NCBI GenBank assembly: GCA_025716855.1
Contig: JAIXMQ010000058.1
Coordinates: 1-64,000 of the forward strand
Reading direction: 5' to 3'
Length of the DNA stretch: 64,000 nucleotides
Source of the DNA: Pilaira anomala
Lineage: Eukaryota; Mucoromycota; Mucoromycetes; Mucorales; Mucoraceae
Shown here: one piece after another, positions 1 to 12,899 of the stretch
How the letters are laid out: the number at the start of each line of letters is the position of its first letter
Numbering within the stretch: position 1 is the first letter of the stretch
The notes under the pieces: model-generated
What the model was told of the DNA's origin: nothing
The model's input: the letters and a program-made list of their open reading frames with translations, nothing else
Database searches by the model: none
Position numbers and translations under genes: made by a program

Positions 1-697
1 CTCTCTCTCTCAGTCTTTTGATAAGCCATGTAATAGGATAAATAGATCAACGCCCTGACTGACCCGCTTTTTTTTTTAAGTGTACAATAGTGGGCATTAT
101 CGTAGCGGAAATTCTAACCAAAATACCTAATAAATCAAGTATATATTTTTTAATATAAAAAGACACTTGATAAATTCATTTTTTGATTCTCTTTTTTTTT
201 TTCTCATACAAAGAGATTCTTCTTTTTTTTTTTTCTGTTCATCCCTTTTACTCGTTCATTTAAAGACACTTTTTGTTTGGTACTACGGTAGAATCATCTA
301 CCATGGAAGATCATCTGAGTTGTAAAGGTTTAAAGTGAGATTTCAAAGGGATTACACCAATAATATTTGACAAGTTGTCCAAAAAACTTTTCAAACATGA
401 TAAATCAAATCTAATTCCCAACTTGAAGAAAATAAAAATGCTACCTTTTATATACTTTTAACCAGAGAAAAAAAAAAAAAAAAAAAAAAAAGAGGATTGC
501 ATTGTTTTTTAATTCTATTATTGAATTTAAAATATTTTCGATACCAGCTATTTCTTTACTTTAAAAAAAAAGTCTATTCATGAAAAAAAAAGTCCTGCAT
601 TGTTTACCCTTTTAATGCAAATTATAATAAAAAACCGCACTAGTTCAAATGATATCAGTAATCGACTTTTTTTTTTTCTTAGTAAAACGTAACACGT

Positions 698-729
<32 letters not shown>

Positions 730-968
730 TCTTTTTTTCATCTATTGGAATACCCCACATTACCTAATACGGAATTCATGACGTGAAATAAAATAAAAAA
801 AATAAGGGCTCAGAGACTATAAAAAAGGAATCATATAAACCGTTTTCTACTCCTTTTTTCTCTCTCTCTTTTTTTTTTTTTTTTTTTTTTTTTTCTTTTT
901 GCTTTCTTCAAACTTATTTCAACACGACTCGAGAAAGAATCTTTTTTTAAGAAAATAAGTTTGGAATC
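1..968. other. Intergenic region upstream of the Zn2Cys6 gene; homopolymer-rich, no gene seen
   Basis: No credible reading frame is present on either strand. The region holds long A and T runs (about 466-491, 699-725 and 868-894) and a pyrimidine-rich block at 850-905 just before the next gene. It most likely contains the 5' control region of the transcription-factor gene that starts at 969. Confidence 0.6.
818..824 (+). promoter_or_regulatory. Candidate TATA box of the Zn2Cys6 gene
   Basis: TATAAAA lies about 145 bp upstream of the ATG at 969 and is followed by a CT-rich tract, a common fungal core-promoter arrangement. This is inferred from position and sequence only. Confidence 0.4.
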
Positions 969-3548
969 ATGACCGATCCTTCTTCAGAACATAAACGACA
1001 ACGAGTGAGCAAAGCTTGGTAAAATAATATGAATAAAAAAAATCATTTTTATACGGTTATTAATTTTTTTTTTTTTTATCAATAAAAAAAAGTGAACAGT
1101 GTAGAAGAAAAAAAGTAAAATGTGATGGTTCTTCACCTTTTTGTAATAATTGTAGTACGTTAGGATTGCCCTGCCATTATAAAGAATCAACAAAAAAGGT
1201 AGATATCATATAAAAAAAAAAGTATATATATATATTAAATAATTTTTTTTTTTTTTTAGAGAGGACCTCCAAAGGGATATATAGAAGCTATTGAAGGTAG
1301 ATTACATCGATTGGAAGCTTTATTAGGTAGCATCGTACAAGAAGATGATCCTCGTTCACAAGCGATTATATCCGAATTAAACGCACCACTAGAAACAGCT
1401 TATGGAGAACTTGTCAGGCCACGCCCAATGCGTAGAGAAACAGTTTCCGGATATGAGGCTGAATGTGGACCATTAACAACAACCGAACCAATGACCAAAC
1501 AAGAAGAGGATCATCGTCAGGATAGTGATGAATCTACAAATATCGGTAACCTTTCTATCGACGAAAGTGGACAATTACGTTACTATGGAAAATCATCTGG
1601 ATTTTACATGTTAAAAAACAGTAAAAACTTTCAAAATAGAGCATTTCAATTTAGTTCAAAAGGGTTAGATTCAACTGATTCACCTTCATTTCCTTTTGTT
1701 GTGGATCCGTTTGAATTACCTCCTAAAGACTTATCGAATCATTTATTGGACCTTTATTTTCGTTACTTTTACCCTCTTTTACCCATCTTACACAAAAAAT
1801 CTTTTATGGCTTCCATTCAAGATGATTCAATACCTTCTCCTCCTCCCATCTTGTTAAATGCTATTTATGCTGTAGCTTCTCGTGTATCTCCCGATGTTCG
1901 TGTAAGATCTATTCCAACTAAACCTGAAACAGCAGGTGATATCTTTTTTGAAAGAGCTCGCATGTTACTTGATTTAGAATGGGATAACTTTCGTGTATAT
2001 ACTGTACAATCTTTATTATTGATGAGTAGTCATCAAAATGGTGCTTTAAAAACAACAAGAGGTTGGTTGTATAGTGGCATGGTAACGTGTATACACATAT
2101 TTATAATACAATATATATATATATATATATATAAATTAATCAATTGTTAAAAATAGGCAATTCGAATGTCACAAAATTTGGGATTACATAGAAACTGCGA
2201 TAGTTGGGACTTAACTGCAACTGAAAAAGAAGATAGAAAGAGAGCATTTTATTGTTGCTTTGTATTAGATAGATTAAGTTGTGCTATGCATGGTAGATCA
2301 CCTATGATTGATGAAAGAGACTATGATACACCTTATCCTTCTGAAAATGATCAAGATGCACCACGTATTATGGAAAATTTTCATTATTTAATCAAGGTCT
2401 GTGAAATATTAGGTGATGTAATTCGAGAACTTTATATGGTAAAAGGAAGAAAACAATTATCAGTCATGTCTACACCAGATAGAATTGTTTCTGCACTTGA
2501 TAAGAAACTGAATAAATGGATGTCAAAATTACCCGTCAGCTTACAGTATAGACCACCCAATACAAGACTCAATGAGCGTGCCCCTGCGCCATCCTTGGAA
2601 TTATGTCAGTTACACATGGTATTTTATACTACTTTGATCTTATTACATAGACCTTTCATTCCTGGTCCACAACAAACTTCTCCTTCTGTATTCCCTTCTG
2701 CTTCTATCTGTACATTTGCTGCCAACAAAATATTAGATATCACTGAATCTTTAATGACTGAAAAAAGATTGAAAAATGTCAATAATTATTCTTTATTTTT
2801 CATGTTTACTGCGGGTATTATATTTATTTATAATGCAGCTTCTTCTGATTCTATGTTTGCATTTGAAGCTAAAATAAGTATCAACAAAATTATGCGTGCT
2901 ATGGATGAAGTAGAAACGACCTGGATTACATCTGCAAGACATTGTAATATTTTAGGTGCTCTGGCTGGTCTAAGAGACATTAATTTAGAATGTGTAGATG
3001 AAAGTTATACTCGATCAGCCAAGAAACGTACTGCTTCTGCTCCACCTCCACCTCCTTCAATTGCTGTACCAAATTCACCTGAACCAGAACAACAACAACA
3101 CCAACAACAACAACTTTTACATCATCATCAAAATGATTTTCAAAGAATGGAAGAAAAATATTATATGGGTAGTAGTAACAATAGTAATAAATCTCCAAGT
3201 GTAGATTTTAATTCTCCTGAATTAAGTTCTACTTCAATTAAAAGTTATTCTCAACAACAACAACATCAGCAACAACAACAACAACAATTAGCTTTTGATG
3301 GAAACGCATTTGATCCTAATGCTACTGCCTTTTGGGGTGTACCCATGTCATTTGATATTGATGAATGGAACAGTTACTTTAGTAATCAAAAAGGGGATAC
3401 TCCTTATACTGCTTCACAATATATGCCTAATGATATTCCAATAGAACATCAACATCAACTTCAACAACAGCATCAACATCAACAAAGACAACAACAACAA
3501 CAACAACAACATGCCTCATTAAATCAAGCTCCTCGTTGGACAGAGTAA
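969..3548 (+). CDS. Zn2Cys6 (Gal4-type) fungal transcription factor
   Basis: Four exons (969-1018, 1093-1198, 1260-2081, 2157-3548) splice in frame to about 789 residues. The first intron splits the DNA-binding domain. The joined N-terminus has the six cysteines of a Zn2Cys6 binuclear cluster in CX2CX6CX6CX2CX6C spacing, with a basic RRKKVK stretch. A linker (KRGPPKGYIEAIEGRLHRLE) follows that resembles the dimerisation region of Gal4-type factors. Around residues 210-560 comes a fungal-specific transcription factor domain (PF04082 style: RAFYCCFVLDRLSCAMHGR). The C-terminal third is low complexity with several polyglutamine/histidine blocks, probably an activation region. It should act in the nucleus on promoter DNA. 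The regulated pathway cannot be told from sequence; the style is close to Mucorales XlnR/Cat8-like regulators. The start fits the cluster and follows a CT-rich leader. Confidence 0.9.
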
Positions 3549-4000
3549 AAAAAAAAAAAAATCCTTTTCTTTTTTTCTTTTCTTTTTTTTTTTATCTTTT
3601 TCTGTAATTATGCATATATATCTATACACTATTCTCATGTTTTTTTTTTCTTCTCTCTCTCTCTCTTTTTTTTTTTTTTTTTTTTTTTTTTCTATTACGC
3701 ACCTTTAATAAAGTAAAACTTTACCTATTTTTTTCTTTTCTCTCACATTTTGTGGGGCCGTGTAACCATGGATTCCGAGGATTACCATCACAAAATCTAT
3801 TTTTCCTGACCCAAACTTGGGAGATCGCGGAATGATTAAAAATTATCGAAAGCAGGTCCAATCAAACAAACTAAATTTGTTGAAAATGTCTACACTTTTT
3901 TTGTCATCTTTAATATTATAATGGATTATTCCACAATTGTACAAAACTTTAAATCTTTTGTACACATCTTTTCTGCTTTATACTAACTATAAGTTCTATT

Positions 4001-4044
<44 letters not shown>

Positions 4045-5272
4045 TTCATTTCTTCTTCTGATAACAAGGTGTTTCAATTTTTAAAATGTGGGGAAAACGG
4101 AGACCTTGCAAAAAGATAACAAAAAAGGTGTGTGGATTGAATCACAGTTTAGCGGCCATCTAAAATAAAATATGTATTTTGTGTATACAATAGTTTCTTT
4201 TCTCTCTTTTTACTGTTCTGTAACTTTATTTATTTCCTTAAAAAAAAAAGGGAGTCGCTCGAGTTTTCTTTACTATGTCATCGTTTCTATTGGTACTTTT
4301 TAATCTAAATTTTTTTTTTTTTTTTTTTTATGATTTTATTTTTCCATAGCAACGTATAATAGTAACATGTAATTGTATCTGTTACTGACAAAAAGGATAG
4401 ATCTCTGTAATTCCCAACATTTTTCATTTATCCAATAAGCCGGTTTCATCTTGTCCGATCCGTACCTTCTTTATATCCAATTTGAAACACACGATTCTCT
4501 TAATTGATATGTTTCTCAAGTACAATTTGTTCATCATCACACAAAGAAAAAAACATCCCGTGTTCTGAGCACTTGATAATTAAGGAAAGGCTCAATTCAA
4601 TCCACAAACTTAAAACTCGATCATTTTTTTAGTCTCTTTAGCAATCTGATTTTTTTTTTTTTTTAAGGTTTTTGTTTTTTCAGTAATAAACGAATCCCGG
4701 GCCTCCATGAAAAAGAGAAAATGGTTAGTTACACTCACGTAGTTTTTCTAACGATTCTTTTGTTTCAAAAAATTATGGCAATTAATAAATAGCTGTTTTT
4801 TTTAATGGCTGCTTTGATGATGCTCTCTCACACACTTTTTTTTTTTTTACATGATTTTATTATCTGATTTCTGATCTAGATTTAATATTAAGCGAGCGCG
4901 CACGCAGGGTAGCACAGGTTATACGCCATTTTACCAATTTTCTGGTCTTATTTCATCTTATAAAAGGAAATTTCACGTTTACTATTTACTTTTTGTTAAT
5001 TATATAAATCTGAAATTGAATGAATTTGTTTGATACTCCATTCAAATCGTAAATTTATAATTCGTGTAACAAACTAAAAGATCATCAAACACCCCCCCCC
5101 CTCCCCACGAGGAGTGAGAGAGAAGACGCATGAATATGAGCAGGTCATGATCCCAATTTGCATTATTCATACTACTTGTTAAATAAATGAATTTGCTAGG
5201 CGTCTTATTTGATGAACATTTTATTGATAAAATTATGAGAAGAGTGATAAAAAAAAAAAGATAAAGATATAA
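3549..5272. other. Intergenic region, 1.7 kb, no gene seen
   Basis: Convergent 3' regions of the Zn2Cys6 gene and the small unknown gene. It contains T runs at about 3666-3692 and 4002-4032, a C run at 5092-5101, and no frame that looks coding. Confidence 0.55.
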
Positions 5273-5645
5273 CTAGTTCAAAGAATCCAAACATTTGCGT
5301 AACTTATTGAGCTCTTCTTCTTTTCTTTTGATTTCATTTACTAATTTCGCCCTGAAGCTTTTTACTTCATGATGCCAGAGGTCATTGTCCATTGAATGAG
5401 CAGTACAGTCTGACCTATTTATTACACATTTCCAATCGTTTCTAAATGTATCTACTTCAACTTGTCAATATTATTCCGAATAAAATATAACATCTATTTA
5501 AAATACGCTTACCAGGAGATGGCCGAGGATTACAATGTTCTAAAGCAACAACCGTTCTAAATCCGTCCCTTGGATCCTGTAGAATGATATAACCTTTGTT
5601 CCTTTCAGCTAAGCGCGCCTGTCTGTTAGAAAGCGAACGGCTCAT
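5273..5645 (-). CDS. Small conserved-looking protein of unknown function with C-terminal coiled coil
   Basis: Two exons (5645-5513 and 5460-5273) join across an intron that starts GTAAGC and ends AAG. They give 106 residues with the stop at 5273-5275. The N-terminus is basic (MSRSLSNRQARLAERNKGY) and followed by YIILQDPRDGFRTVVALEHC. The last 35 residues are charged and heptad-like (EIKRKEEELNKLRKCLDSLN), predicting a short coiled coil. No signal peptide or membrane segment is seen. The frame stays open through both exons and the splice sites agree in phase, which supports a real gene. The family is not recognised and no function is proposed. Confidence 0.6.
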
Positions 5646-6048
5646 ACTTTTTTTTTCTGGAAATAATAAAGAATGAAAAAAAAAATTAAAAAAAAAATGT
5701 GTAGATACTTATATAAAAAACTGGAGTATTTATCATTTTCTCATCTTTTGAATAGGAAATGATATATAATGCGCTTTAATATAACAAGATATTTTAATAA
5801 AAAGAAGGAAACAGAAATTTATAACTTTATTGTTGGTATTTTGATTGAATGAGTGTTTGTATACATAAAACATATAAGAAAATAAAGAAGAAAAAAGGAA
5901 TGGAGGTATAAGGGGGAAATATTTTTTTTTTGTGTGGGCTTGAATATAAATATAAATAAAACAAAAAGAAAGGTGTGGGGGGGGGGATAGTATTGTGTGA
6001 TATCGTTTAAGTGTGGGGGTATATATGTGGTATCAAAGATCTATATAA
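5646..6048. other. Short intergenic region with G-rich tract
   Basis: Lies between the start of the small unknown gene and the stop of the RhoGEF gene, both on the minus strand. It must hold the promoter of the former and the 3' UTR of the latter. A G run lies near 5977-5986. No reading frame is supported. Confidence 0.5.
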
Positions 6049-9000
6049 TTATCTATTGGTGTTTATACCTTGAGAAAAACTTCTCTGATGATATTTATGA
6101 GGACTATCAAAGGTATTGGTATTGGTGGTAGCATTAAGAATCAAAATGCGTAATTGATGTTCTAATTCCCTATAATATATAAGCATTATTATATTAGTAT
6201 ATTATTTTTTTTTAAAAAAAAAATGCAGAAACAAAATCTTACGTTGCTCTAAGTTGCCATTGATTTCTTTCAATGAGTACAGTTTCAAGTTTATGTTTCA
6301 ATTGATCATCAGGTGAAGGATGAGAAGGTCTTTCACCAAATTGGTATAGAATCGATAAATTTTCTAATTCAGAGTTAAATTTCTATACATAATCAAGTCA
6401 GTAAATCGAAATAAATACGTATGTCTATACTATGTCATGTACTTACATCGCATACTGTGCCTAATTCTGCAACAGAATCATCTAAATCTGCTTTTAATAA
6501 TTCAATCTCTTCTTCTTTTTTCTGTAATAAAGAAGTCAACATTAAAATCATTTTGTTCTTATCTTCTAAATCCATATGCAACTCATTCTTTTCTTCCATA
6601 AAGAAATTGGGTTTACTCGTAAACGAGTCTGCAGAGGTAGAATAGTATTTCATTTCACCCGAGTTGGGTGGGGCGATAGGGATTAATAAATCAGATATGG
6701 GACGAGGAGAATCAAACTAAAATATAAAAAAAGGTTTAGATCAATTATTATACAACGACCCGATATATTTTTACCCTGTCCCTGTCCAGAAATAACGATG
6801 AACTTTGGGTATTTAGAGTAGAAATGGAACTAAATCGACTATTCATCGTAGAGTAACCACTACCTGGATCAATCATAGCAGGTGTAGATTCACGCATACT
6901 TAATGGTGACCTAGACCGAGTTGTATACTCTTGTTTTTGAGGTTCTTCCGACCTTCTTGTAGCTGCCGATAAAATTTCGTAAGAAGCCGTTCTACTTGGA
7001 TGAAAACTCGGCTATAAACATATATATATATAAAAAAGATGAGAGATACTTTCAAAAAAAAAAAAAAAAAAAAAACTAGGCCACTTACACTAAAATATCT
7101 TGTTGGAGTTGTAGATGTTTCAGCAGCAAATCGACCCAACATGGATTGTTGAGGTAAAAGATCTGGAGAGACGTTATTAGAAGAAGCCAAAGATTGTAAA
7201 GTTAATCTGGAGTCGAGACTTTGCTGTGACTTGATGGAGCTGCCGCTGGATGACGAGGTCGAATAATGAACCGGGTGATTCGACGTTTCCAAACCGAGGG
7301 CGTATTCGTTGTATGTGCTGCTCGCTGTCCGCGGTCGAACCATACCGGATGGTGTCGGTGAGTTTGAAATCGAGGTCGGCGGCTGCCGATGCGTGTTATT
7401 ATTATTAGCAAGTGATGCGAATAATTTGAATGTAGATTTACTCTTTTTGCGGATCAAGTCTTGATTTATAGAAAATCGAGAGGGTGGAGGTTGTTGGAAG
7501 ATTGGACTATTGGCAATTTGACATGACTGAAGTAAGTCTCGATCACAGAGTAATACTATTTACATGTGGTTAATATAATTTATTTATTATAAAAATATAT
7601 ATTACTCTTACAATTTCCAAATAACTGGTTTTGCGCATTTTGAATATGATAATCATCATTTGCTCGGAAAGTTAATAGTGATATTTCTTCATTGCTTGTA
7701 TTACCAATAGCACATTTGCTACGTATGGCAAACCTAAAAAAAAAAATAACAACGTGTTAATCATTTGTTGTTTATTATAAATATATTTATATTGACATGT
7801 ACCTATAATTATCATCCTTTTCATGGGGTACAATGAACCCAACCATATTAGGAGCAATGTAACAGTTACTAAGTATAGCCTCTATATTGACAGTATTTTT
7901 TTCGATATAAAACAAAGCGATTTCATTCTAATACAACAACGTTTTAGTGATCTTTTACTTATATTTTTTTTATTATTTGTTTATTTACCTTATTCGAAAC
8001 TTTGTGATACCTTGATGTTGGATAAATATTTGCAAAGAAATGATGATGATTCCATTGACAGTAAGAAGATTGAATGAGTTCCTCTAATAATAAATAAATA
8101 AGCATCTACTTTTTTTTTTAAAAAAAAAAAAAATATTATTATAGTTACCGCTTGTTTTCAAGTTATTCTTTGCTTTTCCAAATTGATGAATAAAATGAGA
8201 TCTAGTCTTTTCAACTGTTTGAAAATATTCACGGTTAATGAGATTTCCAGTTTCATTTAAAGCAAATGCGTGTCTTTGTTGATCGTGTTGAAAATAAGCT
8301 TCCAAAGACTTTTGTGTTGTTTGGTCTGTATCGGGGGAAGAAAGGAGTGGACCCGAACTGTTACACAGTAAAGTAAATGATGAGCTGGAAAAAGTAGTTT
8401 CTATTTTTACATTCTATTTAGCTCTTTCACTCTCTCTTTTTCCTTACATTGCATATATATATATATATATATTCTCTCACTCACTATCACTCACTCTCTC
8501 ACTCACTCTCTCACTCTCTATTTTATTATTATTTTACATTGTTTGTTTTGATTTTACCTGGTCCATCATGAATATCAATATCATTTAAACTTGCCCACCC
8601 AATAAACTTCATTTTGCCCGTAACTGCCTCTTTACGTATACAAAAATCCTTTCGTTCCGATCCTTCATACATCCTTTGATCTAATCCACATAAATCCAAT
8701 CCATCTGATTCATAAGAAGGTCTTTTGACTACCATAATTTTATCTGAAAATAAGAATAATGTGACAGGTTGTACAGGCTTTAATGTTTGTGGATCGATTT
8801 CGGTTGTATCCAAATAGCATAAAAATCTTCTTTGAAAACTAATCAATGATTCCTATATATATGTTATTATGAGTTGACTTTCTCTTAAATATATATATAT
8901 ATATATAAGCACACACTTACAGGACAATATTGAACAGCTTGTAATAGCCTTCTAAATATCTTCATGATTTGTGTATGAATTTCTTCTGTCATATTTGCAA

Positions 9001-10164
9001 TTTCCTCTGCTTTTAAAAGTGAACCATGTAACCCAGGTAAATCAACATGATCATCTCTAGTATGTTTCATTAGTTCCTTAAAATACATTGTATATCTTCC
9101 AACACGTTGACTAGGTAACGCGAGATAATCGTATACAGTTTGATTTCCATTACTTTGGTTGTTGACTATCTTTTCCAAAAATGAAAAATAATTTGGATTT
9201 TTCAATTGCTTTTCATTGATAATTTGTGCATTATGAACTCCCAACAAGAATCTATTATAACAAGTAAAACGACGCATCTAAGTAAATTTGAAAAAAAAAA
9301 GTAAGAATAAAGAAGAAATATATACATATATTGATCATTTACGTGAGATAAACACAATTCACCTAGATTCATTCTACGGCCTTTTGGATAGAGATTATAC
9401 TGAACTAAATCATTATAAAAGTCTTCAGTCACCGTAACCAATTCATCAATATTCATAAATATATTAGCACATTCATATTGTCCAATTATGGCACGTTGTC
9501 TATCTTTAGATCTTTGTCGAAGTGGTTCAACAATCAACTGTTTTTTTTTTGAGAAAAAAAAAAATTAATTTTCATTGTGTTGCAAACAAAAAAAAAATAA
9601 CTTACGTTAATAAATGTTTTTAAACTTGACAAGTAATTTGCTTCCGTCATAATAAACTCGTCCAACAAGTATTGTCTTCTTTCGTCATTCTAATTTCAAA
9701 TCAATGTAAATACACACACTGATATATTAAACATCTTTTCTATCTCTCTCTCTTTTTTTTTTTTTTACCTTAACAAAATCCCTTTTTATTGAAATGGAAG
9801 GTGCAGTTGGATGATGTAAAGCAGCAGGCGAAGTAATGACTTGATTGAATTGTTGAAATAATTCATTACTTTTTTCTATATACACATTTTTTTTTTTTTT
9901 TTAGTTTATTTTGAATTGAGAATATGTTATAAGGATGCGTGTACCTGAGCTTTGACTTGGATCATGTACTAGAATATCATAAAAATGACACTTTTTTTTT
10001 GTATATATATACAAAAAGTCAATCATTGTAAACAAATATTTATGTATCTATTTGTACTTTACCACTGATTCTGAATGAAAATTGGATGGTTGTGCGTTAA
10101 AGTCTAATAGTTGCCTACTGTAAATGTAACCAATACTGTCAAGACTTATATCTAATTGTTGCAT
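6049..10164 (-). CDS. Rho guanine-nucleotide exchange factor with DH and PH-like domains
   Basis: A many-exon gene (at least 14 exons, roughly 900 residues) read from ATG 10164-10162 to TAA 6051-6049. After about 80 residues comes a Dbl-homology domain, beginning DERRQYLLDEFIMTEANYLS and spread over exons at 9691-9605, 9537-9350 and 9277-8932. It includes the characteristic YDYLALPSQRVGRYTMYFKE helix. A PH-like region follows (8852-8560, with TLFLFSDKIMVVKRP) and continues into exons around 8385-7800. The middle (7550-6780) is Ser/Thr/Pro-rich, and the C-terminus (6650-6050) forms a coiled coil (KKEEEIELLKADLDD). DH-PH proteins load GTP onto Rho/Cdc42 GTPases at the cell cortex, so a role in polarity or wall growth is likely. 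No CH, PB1, BAR or CNH domain is visible, so it is not Cdc24 or Rom2. Exon borders in the Ser-rich middle are approximate. Confidence 0.85.
8450..8530. repeat. TA and CACT/CTCT microsatellites inside a RhoGEF intron
   Basis: A TA repeat is followed by imperfect CACTCTCT units within an intron of the RhoGEF gene. It is simple-sequence DNA with no further signal. Confidence 0.7.
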
Positions 10165-11565
10165 ATTTTATATATTTTAAATATATATAAAAAGAGAAGA
10201 AAAAAGAAAAAAAGAAACAAAAAAAAAACAAAAAAAGAAAATGAAATGAATTTATTATTTTAATGCTGTCGTCTACTAAAATCTCGGTTGCCCTTGTCTT
10301 CCCCTTTTTTTGTACGAGTCTACAGTTTTTGGTGCTCCGGAATAAAAAAAAAAAAAAAATAATAAAAACAAATCGTCATGGTAACCATAATGATCTTGTT
10401 GCTGCTATACTTTATATTTCATTCAAATAAATCCTATTCTTCTTTTTTTTTACAAGTCTTGTGTTTTAATACAAATAGATGAATTGAGACATGATAGCAT
10501 AACATGATTTTAAAAAATAGGGCATCCGTAATGTATATATCATCACAAAGAAAGGCACTTTTTTTTTATTTTTTTGAAACAGCACAGGTTACACTAACTA
10601 TCGGGTGACAGCTTCCTGATCCTCCGAGAAGTTTTGTTTTTACAGTTTTACTTGCCGCACTCTATCTTTGAACGATTGACGCAGTAAGCAAATTCATCTC
10701 ATTGTAAATTGTAAATAAGATCTATAGTTTGTATGTATTGATGCCTTTAAAGAAAGTATATATGTGTATATATCCATAAAGAAAGATGATAATGACGACC
10801 ATCATTTTAATATCTATTTCATATACATATATGTATTTTTTTTTCAGTAGACCTTTTTTTTTTAAAAAATTTAGAATCAAAGCCTTTCTTTTAGACATTA
10901 CGTCTTTTTTTTTTTTTCAAAAAGAAGCATTTTTTTTTTGTTCTATAGATTTCTACCTGAAGGATGGTAATTTGTGATATATTCTTTCCATTTTACTACT
11001 TTATAACAAAGATTAACAAATCACAAATTTATAGCCAGTGATAGTACTCGTGTCAAAAGACGACAGCGCATAACATACAATATGTGACAACAGATCTTAG
11101 TAGAGAATTTCACATTATGAACAAACACATGATGAAATTCTACTCTAAAAAGAGCCCCAAAAAAAAAAAAGAATGACTCTAAAATGATATTCCGGTTGTA
11201 TTAAATGCATGTAATTTATAAGATCAATTTTAATATACTTTGCGTCATGAAAATGACACGCTTTTTTTTTTAAAAAAAAAATAACGTTAGATATGCAATG
11301 GTAGCACATCGATGTTTGTTTTCTTTTGAGTTGAGCTTGGTGTTGTATCACCGCGATGAAGAAGCACAATTTTGAAAGGTCCGATGAGGACGATTTTAGT
11401 TGAAGGGGCAGCGACACAAGAGTTGAACACTTTTTTCTAAAATGCACTATTTTTTTTTTTTTTTACTTTATAACTACAAACACTACAAGTTACACAGCAT
11501 ATTCAACTTTTTTTTTTTTTTTTTTTTTAAAAAATCTCTTTTTCCTTTTTTTTTAAAAAATAAAA
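10165..11565. other. Divergent promoter region between the RhoGEF and atg18 genes
   Basis: 1.4 kb between two divergently transcribed genes. Most of it is A/T-rich with T runs at about 10852-10862, 10907-10918 and 11507-11528. One stretch on the minus strand near 11447-11290 has better codon character and is listed as a finding; otherwise nothing is recognised. Confidence 0.5.
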
Positions 11566-12848
11566 ATGACGGTTGCAGAACAAGATATCTTACCAACTGA
11601 CGAATTATCAAGCTTTAACTTTAATCAAGACTATAGTTGTATCTCTGTTTCTTCTAAAAGTGGATACCGTATTTATAACTGTGACCCTTTTGGTAAATGC
11701 TATTCTAAAGGTAAAAATCTTTTTTTTTCTCTCTCTCTTATCTAAACACGCGTGTTTTAAACCAAGGAAAATATAATAGCTGATGAGGACATAAGTATAA
11801 CAGAAATGTTATTCTGTACTTCTTTGGTTGCTCTTGTAGGTGCCTCACCGAGAAGATTACGAATTAATAACACGAAAAGGGAAACAACCATTTGTGAATT
11901 AACTTTTCCTGCACCTATTCTATCAGTCAAAATGAACCGTAAACGCTTGATTGTAGTATTGGAAGAGCAATTATTTATTTATGATATTAGTAACATGAAG
12001 TTGTTACATACGATTGATACAATTCCAAACCCTTCTGCTATCGTCGCTCTTTCCCCATCTAGCGAGAATTGTTATATTGCGTGCCAACCCCTAAGATCGA
12101 CCGCAGATTACTATGCTCAGACATCACAACAAAGTATTGGCGATATTGAAATCTTTGATGCAAATGCTATGAAATTAGCAAATATCGTTCAAGCTCATAA
12201 ATCACCTATTAGTTGTATCTCAATGAATTATGAAGGTACTTTATTAGTTACTGCCAGTGAAAAGGTATAATAATAATCATAAAAGAAAAAAAAAAGATTA
12301 AGGGGACCTCATATATGTATATACGATAGGGAACAGTCATTAGAGTATTTGCTATTCCTAGTGCAGATAAAGTATATCAATTTAGAAGAGGATCTTATCC
12401 TGCAAAGATTTATAGCATGTCATTTAACGTAGTCAGTACTTTATTATGTGTTTCCAGTGACACAGAAACAGTTCATATCTTTAAATTATCAGATACAGAC
12501 ATGACGCATCATGAATTAAAAGAGGAGGTATCTCCATTAAAAAGAAGAAGTTCTTTACAGCGTAGTATGAACTTTTTGATTCCAGACCGAATTTCAGATA
12601 TTTGGGAATCCAGTCGTCATTTTGCTTCATTGAAATTACCTAATGCTGGCGTTCGTAGTTTGGTAGCCTTAAGCAGGTAGCTTTATATATATATAAAACT
12701 CTTATTCAATATAAATTCACTCATCACCTCTTGTAGTACAACTCCTCAAGTATTAGTCATTACTTCTGAAGGTTACTTTTATCAATATAATATTGATTTG
12801 GAAAATGGTGGTGAATGTGTCTTACTTAAACAGAATAGTTTATTATAA
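11566..12848 (+). CDS. atg18: Atg18/WIPI-type PROPPIN, autophagy
   Basis: Four exons (11566-11710, 11780-12264, 12330-12676, 12737-12848) give about 362 residues, the usual PROPPIN size. It begins with [20 protein letters not shown] and [10 protein letters not shown], hallmark blade-1 sequence of Atg18. A seven-bladed WD-like beta-propeller follows, with the phosphoinositide-binding FRRG motif in exon 3 ([16 protein letters not shown]). By family knowledge it binds PI3P and PI(3,5)P2 on phagophore and vacuole membranes and works with Atg2. The blade-6 loop carries an unstructured insert ([14 protein letters not shown]), as in other fungi. The first acceptor is placed at 11778-11779 because only that site restores the frame. 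Atg21 or Hsv2 are alternatives, but the N-terminus fits Atg18 best. Confidence 0.92.
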
Positions 12849-12899
12849 ACAATATCTTTCTCATACCCCCAGTGTCTATTCATTTAATAAAAATATTTT

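Noticed and set aside
578..760. Minus-strand Phe/Lys-rich frame in the first kilobase
   Set aside because: Coded by A and T runs only; no motif or splice context.
3937..4119. Plus-strand frame with poly-Phe
   Set aside because: Spans a T run; composition is that of noise.
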